From: Methanosarcinaceae archaeon UBA470
GTDB taxonomy: Archaea; Halobacteriota; Methanosarcinia; Methanosarcinales; Methanosarcinaceae
Assembly (NCBI GenBank): GCA_002508425.1
Contig: DAKU01000072.1
Span: forward strand, 1 to 19,298
Length of the DNA: 19,298 nt
Direction of reading: 5' to 3'
The notes below the pieces were generated by a model that saw nothing but the letters and a program-made list of their open reading frames with translations, searched no databases and had not been told where the DNA came from. The position numbers were made by a program, and so were the translations under genes. Within the stretch, counting starts at the first letter, position 1. Every line of letters begins with the position of its first letter. This document shows positions 1 through 8,641 of the stretch, one piece after another.

Positions 1-2
1 TT

Positions 3-1382
3 CAGGTTACAGAACCAATGATGAAGCACCTTGATATCAATCCTGACAAAGCCCGGAGCAAATGTGCGGATCTATTCCGGACTGTCAATCTTGATCCGAA
101 ATGGATGGATTCATATCCGCATCAGCTTTCCGGTGGTATGAGACAGAGGGTTCTTCTGGCAATGGCTCTTTCATGCGATCCGAAATTACTGATCCTTGAT
201 GAAGTTACTTCTGCACTTGACGCATTTACCCGGAAGGAGATCCGGGACCTTCTGGTTGAACTTCAGAAAAAGAACGGTTATACAATGTTAATGATATCTC
301 ATGACATCACTTTTGTATCTTCTATGGCATCCAGGGTCGCTGTCATGTATTCAGGAAGGGTTGTGGAAACCGGTCCTGTAAAGGATATTCTATTATCTCC
401 CCGTCATCCCTACACAAGGGGACTTGTACATTCTACACCGGATATTTTTGTTTATAAGGATCTGTGGGGGATCCCCGGTGATGTTCCGGCAGGAGCTGAT
501 TTCAAGGGTTGTCCTTTTAGCCCAAGGTGCATACAGAAGATCAAGAAGTGCAATGAAGCCCCTCCGGCTCTGATCCCAATCTCAGGAGGGAGGGAAATTG
601 CATGTCACAGAGGAGGTATAGCAGGCCTTTTGAAGGCTCAAAACCTGAGTTATAGTTATCGTCTTCCAAATGGACAATATCTAAAGGCAGTTGATAATGT
701 TGATCTTGAAGTGAGAGAGGGGGAAGTTCTTGCAATTGTCGGACAGACCGGCTCAGGCAAGTCAACCCTTGCACATATCCTTGCCAATGTAATAAAGCCT
801 GAAAGTGGGGAAGTATTATTTATAGATGAGAATACCAGCAAGGGTAATTATGGAAACAGGCTCAACGGCATTCAGATAGTGTTCCAGGATCCTTTCAGTT
901 CCACAAGCAACAGGTTCACTGTGCTTGATGCAATTAAAGAGCCTCTTGATATCAATAAGATCGGGTCCAAGGAAGATAGACTGCAAATGGTTAAAAATGC
1001 TCTTGAACTTGTTCATCTTCCAGGTACTGATAATTTCCTCAGTAAATATTGTGGTGAACTTAGTGGTGGGCAGAGGCAGAGAGTTGCACTTGCCAGAGCA
1101 ATGGTTATGCAGCCAAAACTTCTGATTGCAGATGAGATCACTTCGGCTCTGGATGTTTCAACTTCCGCAAATGTATTGCGTCTTTTGAAAGGTCTTCAGA
1201 ACCGGAGAGGGTTTGCAATGATCTACATTTCACACGATCTCTCCCTTACATTGAAGATAGCTGACAGAATAGCTGTCATGGATCAAGGAAAGATCGTGGA
1301 GACGGGTAATTCTCACGATGTGATGCTTTCACCTTCTGATGAGTATACAAAAAGACTTGTGGGTTCAAAGATCCCTGTCTGA
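3..1382 (+). CDS. Fused DppD-DppF/NikD-NikE-like ABC transporter ATPase (5' partial)
   Basis: The gene runs in from before the window; the reading frame is open from base 3, with in-frame residues QVTEP before the first visible Met (base 18, residue 1 below). It carries two ABC nucleotide-binding domains in one chain. The first lacks its Walker A here but has signature LSGGM (37-41), Walker B LLILDE (57-62) and His95. It is followed by the oligopeptide-transporter C-terminal region with HPYT (130-133) and four cysteines (165, 171, 178, 196). The second domain is complete: Walker A GQTGSGKST (242-250), Q290, LSGGQ (348-352), LLIADE (368-373) and His406. This is the energising subunit of a Dpp/Opp/Nik importer whose binding protein and permeases presumably lie upstream. 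The fusion differs from the split ATPases of the two other importers in this window. In some DppD proteins the four cysteines hold a 4Fe-4S cluster. Substrate unknown. Confidence 0.93.
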   Translation, partial: QVTEPMMKHLDINPDKARSKCADLFRTVNLDPKWMDSYPHQLSGGMRQRVLLAMALSCDPKLLILDEVTSALDAFTRKEIRDLLVELQKKNGYTMLMISHDITFVSSMASRVAVMYSGRVVETGPVKDILLSPRHPYTRGLVHSTPDIFVYKDLWGIPGDVPAGADFKGCPFSPRCIQKIKKCNEAPPALIPISGGREIACHRGGIAGLLKAQNLSYSYRLPNGQYLKAVDNVDLEVREGEVLAIVGQTGSGKSTLAHILANVIKPESGEVLFIDENTSKGNYGNRLNGIQIVFQDPFSSTSNRFTVLDAIKEPLDINKIGSKEDRLQMVKNALELVHLPGTDNFLSKYCGELSGGQRQRVALARAMVMQPKLLIADEITSALDVSTSANVLRLLKGLQNRRGFAMIYISHDLSLTLKIADRIAVMDQGKIVETGNSHDVMLSPSDEYTKRLVGSKIPV

Positions 1383-1396
1383 AGGTCTTGTTCAAT

Positions 1397-2389
1397 ATGA
1401 ATGCAATAAGAATTGCCGGGCTGACAAAGAAATTCGGAGATTTCATTGCTGTGGAAGATGTTTCGTTTTCAGTTGAGAGTGGAGAACTTTTCGGTCTTTT
1501 GTGTCCGAATGGTGCGGGAAAATCAACAATAATCAACATGCTGACCACTCTTCTGATCCCTACGGCAGGTGATGCTCATATCACAGGATATGATCTTAGA
1601 AAAAATCCGGATGGTATCAGGAATAATATTGGGATAATATTTCAGGACCCTTCGCTTGATATTGGGCTTACCGGGAGGGAAAATCTTGATTTCCATGCCA
1701 TGATGTACAATATCAGTTCAAATGAGCGGAAAATAAGGGTCAAGGAAGTGCTTGATATTGTTGGTATGGCTGATAAAGCTGATATTCTTGTTGAGAATTA
1801 TTCGGGCGGAATGAAGAGGCGGCTTGAAATTGCAAGGGGACTCATTCATTACCCAAAGGTTTTGTTTCTGGATGAGCCTACTCTCGGGCTTGACGCACAG
1901 ACCAGGAGAACAATATGGGATCATATAAGGGACCTGAACAGAAATTACGGGACATCTGTCATATTGACCACTCATTATATGGAAGAGGCCGATTATCTCT
2001 GTGACCGCATTGCGATAATTGATCATGGGAAGATAATTGCACTCGATACGCCGTCAGGTCCGAAGAACTGTCTTCGGGGCGATCTTGTAAGCCTGACCAT
2101 TGAAGGGAACATTGATCATATTGCTGATGCACTTAGGGGAAAAGAATGGGTGAGGGACATTGTTCAGAACGGTAAAATGCTTGATGTTATTATATCGGAT
2201 TATGAGAGGAATATCCCCGATATCTTTCAGACAGCCGGTAACCTGGATATTGGGATAAGTTCGATAAGTTTAAGCAAACCAAGTCTTGAAGATGTTTTTA
2301 TCCACCTGACAGGTTCTACGATACGAGAACAGGAAGGTAGCAGGAAGACGGACAAACATGATCGTATGAGGAGGAGGATGCTCAGATGA
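1397..2389 (+). CDS. DrrA-like ABC-2 transporter ATP-binding protein
   Basis: A 330-residue ATPase of the daunorubicin-resistance (DrrA) type, which powers an ABC-2 membrane partner, usually for efflux of a small molecule or lipid. Seen: Walker A region CPNGAGKST (36-44), Q83, signature YSGGM (135-139), Walker B VLFLDE (155-160), His193 in TTHYMEEAD, and a C-terminal extension of about 100 residues typical of DrrA. The frame also opens with TTG at 1388. The ATG at 1397 is preferred because GAAGG (1381-1385) sits about 11 bases before it but only 2 before the TTG. The stop overlaps the next start as ATGA, so the permease is translationally coupled. Oddity: the first glycine of the P-loop is replaced by Cys36 (codon TGT at 1502-1504). 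It starts 14 bases after the fused importer ATPase, so the two may share a transcript. The transported substrate cannot be read from sequence. Confidence 0.9.
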   Translation: MNAIRIAGLTKKFGDFIAVEDVSFSVESGELFGLLCPNGAGKSTIINMLTTLLIPTAGDAHITGYDLRKNPDGIRNNIGIIFQDPSLDIGLTGRENLDFHAMMYNISSNERKIRVKEVLDIVGMADKADILVENYSGGMKRRLEIARGLIHYPKVLFLDEPTLGLDAQTRRTIWDHIRDLNRNYGTSVILTTHYMEEADYLCDRIAIIDHGKIIALDTPSGPKNCLRGDLVSLTIEGNIDHIADALRGKEWVRDIVQNGKMLDVIISDYERNIPDIFQTAGNLDIGISSISLSKPSLEDVFIHLTGSTIREQEGSRKTDKHDRMRRRMLR

Positions 2390-3150
2390 TCCAGAGGAAA
2401 GTTGTATACGTTCTCTGGCGGCGTGAGATGATAAAGTACTTCAGGGTAAGATCAAGGATAGTGGGTGCTATTGCAATGCCGGCTTTCCTGCTGGTCTTTC
2501 AGGGCATGGGCTTTAGAAGAGTGGAATTTCCGGGTCTGCCTGGATCGATAGGATATTTTCAGTACCTTGTGCCGGGTATTATCGGGATGACACTCCTTTT
2601 TACTGCTGCTTATGCAGGTATGAGTGTCATAATGGACAAGCAGTTCGGATTTTTAAAAGAGGTTATGGTAACTCCTGCAAGCAGGGTCTCTATTGTTCTT
2701 GGGATGATCTGCGGAAGTGCAACGACATCGATCCTTCAGGCACTTGTTATTCTGCTAATGTCGGTATTACTTGGTTTCAGGCTGCCCCTTATCTCTGCGG
2801 TTCTGTCCTCGATTGTAATAATGGTATTTATATCAATGATTTTTATAAATATGGGGCTGATTTTGTCATCCAGACTGAAGGATTTCCATGGATTCAGCAC
2901 AATTATCAATTTTATTGCATTCCCTCTATTCCTTTTATCCGGAGCTTTATTCCCGGTTTCAAATTTGCCTGCTCCTATACGGGTCCTGTCTTATCTTGAC
3001 CCGCTTACTTATGGTGTGGATGCTTTACGGGGTATATTGATCGGTTATTGTGAGTTTTCAATTGTTCAGGACGTGTTTATTCTTTCAATATTATCGGTTC
3101 TGATGGTTTGTGCCAGTGGTTATTTCTTCAAGAGAGCAGAGATGTTCTAG
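2386..3150 (+). CDS. DrrB-like ABC-2 type permease
   Basis: A 254-residue integral membrane protein of the ABC-2 family, about six hydrophobic segments (near 26-45, 60-82, 103-130, 135-160, 172-192 and 225-246). It has the family landmarks FLKEVMVTPASR (89-100), SGALFPVSNLP (185-195) and LDPLTYGVDALRG (204-216). It starts within the stop of the DrrA-like ATPase (ATGA at 2386-2389), so the two form one complex, most likely an exporter. It ends with TAG. Methanosarcinales can decode UAG as pyrrolysine, but the 20 codons of read-through that follow look like intergenic sequence, so TAG is taken as a true stop. Substrate unknown. Its position next to Nik/Dpp importers and methyltransferases is suggestive of export of a related molecule, but this is inference. 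Confidence 0.9.
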   Translation: MIQRKVVYVLWRREMIKYFRVRSRIVGAIAMPAFLLVFQGMGFRRVEFPGLPGSIGYFQYLVPGIIGMTLLFTAAYAGMSVIMDKQFGFLKEVMVTPASRVSIVLGMICGSATTSILQALVILLMSVLLGFRLPLISAVLSSIVIMVFISMIFINMGLILSSRLKDFHGFSTIINFIAFPLFLLSGALFPVSNLPAPIRVLSYLDPLTYGVDALRGILIGYCEFSIVQDVFILSILSVLMVCASGYFFKRAEMF

Positions 3151-3288
3151 ATGACCTATTTCAAAATTATAACTGCTGTCTCCGATAGAAGTAATCTCCT
3201 ATTTGATAATTGATTTTGAAAATTAATATAACAATGTAATCATGGTTCTCTTCAAATTTCTAATTGATAAGCTTTTTCTAAAATTTAA

Positions 3289-3303
3289 TAGCATCTGTTG
3301 CTA
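3289..3303. promoter_or_regulatory. Candidate operator: TAGCA-N5-TGCTA inverted repeat
   Basis: A perfect 5-bp inverted repeat, TAGCA (3289-3293) and TGCTA (3299-3303), spaced by TCTGT. It lies just upstream of the TATA-like box of the methyltransferase/importer operon, where an activator or repressor site could sit. The TAGCA core recurs in the 12162-12460 region. The arm is short, so chance is possible. Confidence 0.4.
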
Positions 3304-3311
3304 CAAATAAA

Positions 3312-3321
3312 TAAATTTATA
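3312..3321 (+). promoter_or_regulatory. TATA-like promoter box for the methyltransferase/importer operon
   Basis: The AT-rich stretch AAATTTATAT lies about 50 bases before the ATG at 3368, which would put transcription start near 3340-3347. It sits in a 217-bp non-coding region (3151-3367) after the DrrB-like gene. That region is AT-rich and otherwise holds only the TAGCA inverted repeat and a GAGCTGAT ribosome-binding-like element at 3357-3364. Confidence 0.5.
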
Positions 3322-3367
3322 TGTAATTAACCTCTTCAATCTGGTAAATACAAGCTGAGCTGATAAT

Positions 3368-4228
3368 ATGATTAAGAGGAATGTGATAGATTGGAACGAA
3401 ATATGGAAAGAACAAACGTTACTTCAAAATCAATCACAGCATGGAGTTGATTGCGCTTCCATCTGGGAAAAAAAAGAAAGCGCACAATTATTTTTAAAAA
3501 TGTTTGAAGAAGATGGAACTTCACTAATTCAAAAAACCATCGACGAACTTCCACTAACTTCTGAGTCCCGAATTTTGGATATCGGGTCCGGACCCGGTAC
3601 ACTGGCAATCCCACTCTCAAAAATAGTTACTCATATAACAGCAGTTGATCCTTCAGACGGAATGATTAATGTATTAAAAGAAAGGATTGCAAAGGACGGG
3701 ATAAATAACATTATTTGTGTGAACAAACGCTGGGAAGATATTGAAACCGATGTAGATATAGAGTCTTCTTACGATATTGTGATAGCTTCTTATTCTTTGG
3801 GAATGTCTGATATAAGGGAAGCTATCAGAAAAATGGAAGAGGTTTCTTCAAAATATGTCTGCCTTTACTGGTTTGCAGGGGACACATCATGGGATATCAA
3901 TTATAAGGCACTCTGGCCTTCTCTCCACGGAACCCAGTATTATCCGTCACCTAAATGCAATGTCCTCTATAACGTCCTTTATGATATGGGAATTTATCCC
4001 CATGTGACTGTTTTTCCATTTGAGCACATTCATCGTTTTTTATCCGAAGAAGATGCTGTTGAACACTTCAAATCCTATTATAAAATTTCGGGAAAAGATC
4101 AGGTCGAAATCCTCAGTAATTATCTTGGAAATCATCTTGAAAAAGATAACAACTCCGTTATTTTGAGAGCTATGAATACCAGAGTAAAGTTCTGGTGGGA
4201 AAAAGGAGAGCTCAATTATGGCAAATAA
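3368..4228 (+). CDS. Class I SAM-dependent methyltransferase, importer-linked
   Basis: A 286-residue soluble Rossmann-fold methyltransferase. SAM-binding motif I is LDIGSGPG (70-77) and the acidic residue contacting the SAM ribose is Asp94 in AVDPSDGM (92-99). A distinctive N-terminus (IDWNEIWKE, 7-15) and a C-terminal half rich in aromatics (LYWFAGDTSW 166-175, ALWPSLHG 181-188, PKCNVLYNVLYDMGIYP 195-211) probably form the acceptor site. These blocks recur in the minus-strand paralog at 11325-12161, with about half of all positions identical by eye. The gene overlaps the binding-protein gene by 11 bases, so it is translationally coupled to an importer, which suggests it acts on the transported compound or its binding partner. 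The methyl acceptor is unknown. It is AT-rich relative to the window's flanks. Confidence 0.88.
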   Translation: MIKRNVIDWNEIWKEQTLLQNQSQHGVDCASIWEKKESAQLFLKMFEEDGTSLIQKTIDELPLTSESRILDIGSGPGTLAIPLSKIVTHITAVDPSDGMINVLKERIAKDGINNIICVNKRWEDIETDVDIESSYDIVIASYSLGMSDIREAIRKMEEVSSKYVCLYWFAGDTSWDINYKALWPSLHGTQYYPSPKCNVLYNVLYDMGIYPHVTVFPFEHIHRFLSEEDAVEHFKSYYKISGKDQVEILSNYLGNHLEKDNNSVILRAMNTRVKFWWEKGELNYGK

Positions 4229-5786
4229 CAAAAAAAGAATCAATCTGAATGCTTTGATAACATGCGTGTTCATAGTAGCCTTCCTATTGATATCCGGTTG
4301 CGTGGAATCAAAGGAAGAAGCAACTACTAACGAACTTACAATAGGCATTAGCACTGATGTGAACAACTGGTACCTTAGTCAATTCCCTGATGGTGACGGA
4401 AGGTTTGTATGGTCACAGATATATGAAACACTGGTCCGCCTGGATACTGATCTTAACATAGAACCAGGACTGGCAGAATCATGGGAAACTCCGGATGGAG
4501 GTAAAACCTGGATATTCCATCTAAGGGAAAAAGTGTATTTCCACGATGGTACACCACTGAATGCGGATGCTGTTGTGTTTTCCTATAGCAATGAATCCTG
4601 TGTCAAAAAAATGGGAACTTTAAGGGCCCTGAACTCTGTCGAAGCTGTTAATGACACCACTGTGAAATTCATACTGGCTAAACCAATGTCACTTCCATTT
4701 TATCTTACACATGTTGCATGGCCTGTTATGAGTCCAAGTTGTGTAGATGGGAGTGGTAATTTCATTTCACCAATAGGGACCGGACCATTCAAGTTTGAAA
4801 AACAGGTCACTGATCAGGAAATAGTACTTGTCAGAAATGATAACTACTGGGGTGAAAAACCTGCAATTGACAGTGTCATATTCAAAGTGATCCCTGAGGC
4901 AACTACCCGCGTCATGGCCCTTGAAACAAAGGAAATAGACATGGCAATAAAGCTGCCAGAATATGATGTCTCAAGGCTTGAAGAAGAAGATGGCATTGAA
5001 GTTTACAGAAAGTTAAGCACTTTCACTGACTTCTTGCAATTTAATTGCAACAATGGGGTGTTTGAAGATAAAGAAGTTAGAACGGCGGTAGCTTATGCTA
5101 TTGACACTGAAGAAATGGTCGATACCGTCCTTGAAGGAATAGGAGTAGCAGCAAAAGGTAGAGCATTTTCTCCCATAATGATGTATTCCAATCCTGATCT
5201 TAAACTATATGAATCTGATATTGACAAAGCGAAGCAAATATTGGCTCAAGATGGATGGTCTGACTCTGACAACGATGGAGTTCTGGACAAAGATGGGAAT
5301 CCGCTTACAATAACACTCATTGTTGGAAAAGGAGAATGGGCCTCCCGGCATATTTCTATAGCAGAAGCTATCCAGGGCAGCTTGCAGGAAATAGGTATGA
5401 ATGTAGATATTCAGGTACTTGAAAGTGCAGCAATCACAAGTCTTGAAAACAAAGGTGACTTTGATATGCTCCTGAGAACCGGATACTTCGTATGGGGACC
5501 ATATCCGCGTCATTTTCTTGTACATCAGTCAACCAGTCCTTATTCACATTATAATAACTCTGAGTATGATGCACTGGCAAATGCAGCCGACTCCACAGTT
5601 GATGCGGCTGAACAACAGGAATTATACTATCAGCTTCAAGAAATGGTGCTGGAGGAACTCCCTGCTTTCTATCTGGTGCACGAAGAAAAGATTATCGCAA
5701 CAAACTCATATGTGAAAGGATATGAGATCACTGCTGAGGACCCGTGGCTTAACCTTAATGGAATATACATCGAAAAAGAGCAATGA
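4218..5786 (+). CDS. Family 5 (Dpp/Opp/Nik) solute-binding lipoprotein
   Basis: A 522-residue extracellular substrate-binding protein. A lysine/arginine-containing N-terminus, a hydrophobic core (about 12-25) and the lipobox LISGC (Cys28) mark it as a membrane-anchored lipoprotein. The SBP family 5 signature is visible around 98-123, including YFHDGTPLNADAVVFSY. An acidic loop, DSDNDGVLDKDG (349-360), resembles an EF-hand calcium site and occurs in several archaeal members. The start is fixed by GGAGAG at 4205-4210, seven bases before the ATG. The gene overlaps the methyltransferase and is followed by two permeases and two ATPases, giving a complete importer. The family covers peptides, nickel chelates and other ligands. 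Nickel or a nickel chelate is suggested only by context (CooC, FmdE and methyltransferases nearby). Confidence 0.93.
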   Translation: MANNKKRINLNALITCVFIVAFLLISGCVESKEEATTNELTIGISTDVNNWYLSQFPDGDGRFVWSQIYETLVRLDTDLNIEPGLAESWETPDGGKTWIFHLREKVYFHDGTPLNADAVVFSYSNESCVKKMGTLRALNSVEAVNDTTVKFILAKPMSLPFYLTHVAWPVMSPSCVDGSGNFISPIGTGPFKFEKQVTDQEIVLVRNDNYWGEKPAIDSVIFKVIPEATTRVMALETKEIDMAIKLPEYDVSRLEEEDGIEVYRKLSTFTDFLQFNCNNGVFEDKEVRTAVAYAIDTEEMVDTVLEGIGVAAKGRAFSPIMMYSNPDLKLYESDIDKAKQILAQDGWSDSDNDGVLDKDGNPLTITLIVGKGEWASRHISIAEAIQGSLQEIGMNVDIQVLESAAITSLENKGDFDMLLRTGYFVWGPYPRHFLVHQSTSPYSHYNNSEYDALANAADSTVDAAEQQELYYQLQEMVLEELPAFYLVHEEKIIATNSYVKGYEITAEDPWLNLNGIYIEKEQ

Positions 5787-5813
5787 GTCTCATGACCATT
5801 GCTTTTATTTTTT
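5779..5813 (+). terminator. Hairpin with T-rich tail after the binding-protein gene
   Basis: AGCAATG (5779-5785) pairs perfectly with CATTGCT (5797-5803) across an 11-base loop, followed by a T-rich tract broken by one A (5803-5813). It overlaps the binding protein's stop codon and precedes the permease gene in an 89-bp gap. It may cause partial termination or protect a processed mRNA end, so that binding protein exceeds permease. No convincing new promoter is seen in the rest of the gap. Confidence 0.5.
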
Positions 5814-5875
5814 GATATAGCTGTGATGAGTTTCTTTATGTCATTGAAGAAATAGCAAACATAGGGTCGTGTAAA

Positions 5876-6808
5876 ATGCTGAAATACATCTCTAAAAGAA
5901 TATTTTTGGTATTATTTGTACTTCTGGGAGTTACCATTATAACTTTCTGTACAATGCATTTCGCACCCGGAGATCCTGAGGAAGTCATTGCAATTGCCAG
6001 ATACGGCGAAGATCTCACACAGGAGCAAATAGAATGGGTAAAAGTTACTGAAGGTTTTGATGCACCAATTTATGCCCAGTATCTTAAATGGCTTAACCAT
6101 GTGTTACATCTTGATCTTGGACAATCTCTTGTAACATCTGAAAATGTCTTGAAAGAAATCACTACCAGATTTCCTGCTACAATGATACTGGCATTTTCAA
6201 GCTTAATTATATCACTAACTATTGCCATTCCTGCAGGAATTATCAGTGCCATCAAAAAAAATACAATAATAGGACAGTTCTTTATGACAGGTTCACTGAT
6301 AGGTGTGTCTATTCCTAACTTCTGGCTGGGACTGCTACTAATATGGTTATTTGCACTTACACTTCATTTATTGCCAAGCTATGGATACGGAGGACTAAGT
6401 CATCTTATTCTTCCGGCACTTACCTTGGGAACATCCATGGCTGCAATCACAACCCGTCTGACACGTTCCAGTATGCTGGATGTGCTTAGTCAGGAATATA
6501 TAGTGGCAGCAAAGGCAAAAGGCTTAGACAACAGGACAATAATACTGAAGCATGCATTGAAAAACGCAATGCTCCCAATTATCACATTTGCCGGTATGCA
6601 GCTTGGTTTTTTACTTGGTGGAAGTGTAATAGTTGAAACAATATTTGCCTGGCCCGGAATTGGAAAATTACTTGTGGATTCCATATATGCCAGGGATTTT
6701 TCTATGGTACAGGGTTGTGTATTAGTCATTGGTGTGACATTCGCACTCACCAATCTGGCAGTAGATATCACATATGCATTCCTGGACCCGAGGATCAGAT
6801 ATGAATAA
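5876..6808 (+). CDS. DppB/NikB-like ABC importer permease
   Basis: A 310-residue inner-membrane permease of the binding-protein-dependent transport family. TM1 spans about 9-27 and is followed by the conserved FAPGDP (29-34). Further membrane segments lie near 101-126, 132-163, 178-196, 231-252 and 279-300. The cytoplasmic EAA coupling loop is at about 207-229 (core AAKAKGLDNRTI). The family-typical FAWPGIGKLLVDSIYARD (257-274) and the C-terminal YAFLDPRIRY (300-309) are both present. It pairs with the DppC-like gene that follows, which it overlaps by eight bases. The ribosome binding site is weak, which with the upstream hairpin suggests lower expression than the binding protein. Confidence 0.95.
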   Translation: MLKYISKRIFLVLFVLLGVTIITFCTMHFAPGDPEEVIAIARYGEDLTQEQIEWVKVTEGFDAPIYAQYLKWLNHVLHLDLGQSLVTSENVLKEITTRFPATMILAFSSLIISLTIAIPAGIISAIKKNTIIGQFFMTGSLIGVSIPNFWLGLLLIWLFALTLHLLPSYGYGGLSHLILPALTLGTSMAAITTRLTRSSMLDVLSQEYIVAAKAKGLDNRTIILKHALKNAMLPIITFAGMQLGFLLGGSVIVETIFAWPGIGKLLVDSIYARDFSMVQGCVLVIGVTFALTNLAVDITYAFLDPRIRYE

Positions 6809-7691
6809 ATTTAGTAGTGAATATAGGAATAAAGTTATCAATAAATTACATCTTCCTGAAGCTTTTCTGCAGAACAGAACGGCAGTTATTGGAGGTATGC
6901 TAATAGTTCTGCTATCATTTATTGCTGTCTTTGCTCCTTATATCAGCCTGCATGACCCACTTGAACAAAATATGGGAAATAGGTTATGCTCTCCTTCTTT
7001 TGAATATCCATTTGGTACGGATAATCTGGGAAGATGTGTTTTTTCAAGAATTGTTCTTGGGACCAGATATTCCCTTGGAATAGGGATCATGGTAGTTTCT
7101 ATATCTTCTTTTATAGGTACGACCCTGGGAATAATTTCAGGTTACAGCCGAGGTATGATTGATGAAAGCATAATGAGATTTGTTGATATAGTGCTGGCAT
7201 TTCCAAGTATAATCCTTGCCCTTGTGATTGCTGGCGTCCTTGGGCCCAGTTTATTGAATGTGGTGATCGCACTTGCTTTAACTCACTGGCCTGCCTATAC
7301 GAGACTTGTAAGAGGAATCTCTTTTTCATTGAGGGAAAAAGAATTTGTCGAAGCTGCAAAAGCACTGAGAGCTTCTGATATCTACATTATGCGTCGTCAT
7401 ATTTTCCCTAACTGTATCCATCCTATCATAGTGCTTGCAACACTTGATATAGCAAATGCGATTATCTTTGCAACAGCTTTGAGCTTCCTTGGCCTTGGAA
7501 TTCAACCTCCCACTCCAGAATGGGGTTCCATGCTTAAAGCAGGAATTCCTTTTATGCGAACATTCCCGTTCCTGACAGTACTTCCGGGCATTGCCATAAT
7601 GACTATAGTTCTTTCCTTTAATTTTTTAGGTGATGGTCTGAGAGATATGCTTGATCCAAAAGGAAACGAATTGATGCTGGTGAATGAATGA
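6801..7691 (+). CDS. DppC/NikC-like ABC importer permease
   Basis: A 296-residue permease. The frame also opens at 6774, but the ATG at 6801 is chosen. It has GAGG (6790-6793) seven bases upstream and overlaps the DppB-like stop by only eight bases, while the longer form would overlap far more. TM1 is at about 28-47. DppC landmarks follow: FGTDNLGRCVFSR (71-83), EAA loop core EAAKALRASDIY (184-195), SFLGLGIQPPTPEWG (228-242) and FNFLGDGLRDMLDPK (273-287). About six membrane segments. Its stop overlaps the next ATG (ATGA at 7688-7691), so it is coupled to the first ATPase. Confidence 0.95.
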   Translation: MNKFSSEYRNKVINKLHLPEAFLQNRTAVIGGMLIVLLSFIAVFAPYISLHDPLEQNMGNRLCSPSFEYPFGTDNLGRCVFSRIVLGTRYSLGIGIMVVSISSFIGTTLGIISGYSRGMIDESIMRFVDIVLAFPSIILALVIAGVLGPSLLNVVIALALTHWPAYTRLVRGISFSLREKEFVEAAKALRASDIYIMRRHIFPNCIHPIIVLATLDIANAIIFATALSFLGLGIQPPTPEWGSMLKAGIPFMRTFPFLTVLPGIAIMTIVLSFNFLGDGLRDMLDPKGNELMLVNE

Positions 7692-8641
7692 GTTTGCTGG
7701 AAATAAAGGGGTTACGGGTATTTTTCAGATCAGGAGATAGAACCATAAAAGCCAACAACAGCATTGATCTGGAAGTTATGGATAACGAAATAATTGGAAT
7801 CATTGGTGAGACAGGATGTGGCAAATCCATACTTGGCAGGGCTATCATGACATTACTTTCAGATAACACCGAAATCAATGGAAAGATTTTCTACAAAGGT
7901 GAGGACCTGCTTTCCCTTCCAGAAAGCAAATTGAGAACTATTAGAGGTAAAAGCATTGGTATTATACTTCAAAATCCCTCTGCTGCATTAAATCCTGTTC
8001 TCAGTATTGGTGACCAGATCGCAGAGGTCTTCCAGTATCATGAGAAAATGAGTAAGCAAGAAGCAAAAATGAAAACTGCCGGTATACTCAAAATGGTGGG
8101 TATTGACCCTAATAGGATGCAAGAGTTTCCTCACCAATTCAGCGGTGGAATGAAACAGAGGATAATGATAGCAATGGGAATGGCTTTCAGCCCTGAACTA
8201 TTGATAGCTGATGAACCTACAAAGGGTCTTGATCCTGAAACAAAGGATAGTATTGTAAACCTTCTTCGAAATCTGGTTCGAAGCAAAAACATGAGTATGA
8301 TCCTTATCACACATGATCTTGATGTTACAGAAAAGATGTGTGATCGTGTCGCTGTGATGTATGCAGGTGAAATAATTGAGCTGGCATCGATCAACAACAT
8401 ATTAGCAGCACCCAGACACCCGTATACAAAAGTATTGTTAGGCTCTCTTCCTAACAAAGGTTTAAGATCAGTTCCTGGAGAAAGCCCAAGCCTTAGTTCT
8501 CCTCCTTCCGGATGCCGCTTTCATCCAAGATGTGTGCATGCTATGGATGAATGCAAAAAGGATCATCCTCCCATGCTTTTGACAGAGATTGGAACAGAAG
8601 TCAGATGTTTTCTGTATAAAGGAGATCAGGATCAAATATGA
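7688..8641 (+). CDS. DppD/NikD-like ABC importer ATPase
   Basis: A 317-residue nucleotide-binding subunit. Walker A GETGCGKS (40-47), Q95, signature FSGGM (151-155), Walker B LLIADE (171-176) and His209 are all present, so it should be catalytically competent. The C-terminal oligopeptide-transporter domain has PRHPYT (242-247) and four cysteines, 276, 282, 289 and 307, in a CX5CX6CX17C pattern. The same pattern occurs in the first half of the fused ATPase at the window's start. Such cysteines bind a 4Fe-4S cluster in characterised DppD proteins, so an iron-sulfur site is likely here by family analogy. ATGA overlaps at both ends put it in the middle of the operon. Confidence 0.94.
   Translation: MSLLEIKGLRVFFRSGDRTIKANNSIDLEVMDNEIIGIIGETGCGKSILGRAIMTLLSDNTEINGKIFYKGEDLLSLPESKLRTIRGKSIGIILQNPSAALNPVLSIGDQIAEVFQYHEKMSKQEAKMKTAGILKMVGIDPNRMQEFPHQFSGGMKQRIMIAMGMAFSPELLIADEPTKGLDPETKDSIVNLLRNLVRSKNMSMILITHDLDVTEKMCDRVAVMYAGEIIELASINNILAAPRHPYTKVLLGSLPNKGLRSVPGESPSLSSPPSGCRFHPRCVHAMDECKKDHPPMLLTEIGTEVRCFLYKGDQDQI

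Noticed and set aside
3148..3210. Read-through of the TAG stop of the DrrB-like gene as pyrrolysine, which is possible in Methanosarcinales.
   Set aside because: Only 20 further codons before TGA, the sequence looks intergenic, and the protein already ends at the normal length and place for the family.
3289..3303. Assigning the TAGCA inverted repeat to NikR.
   Set aside because: It does not match the well-known GTATGA-type NikR half-site and no regulator gene is in the window, so the factor is left unnamed.
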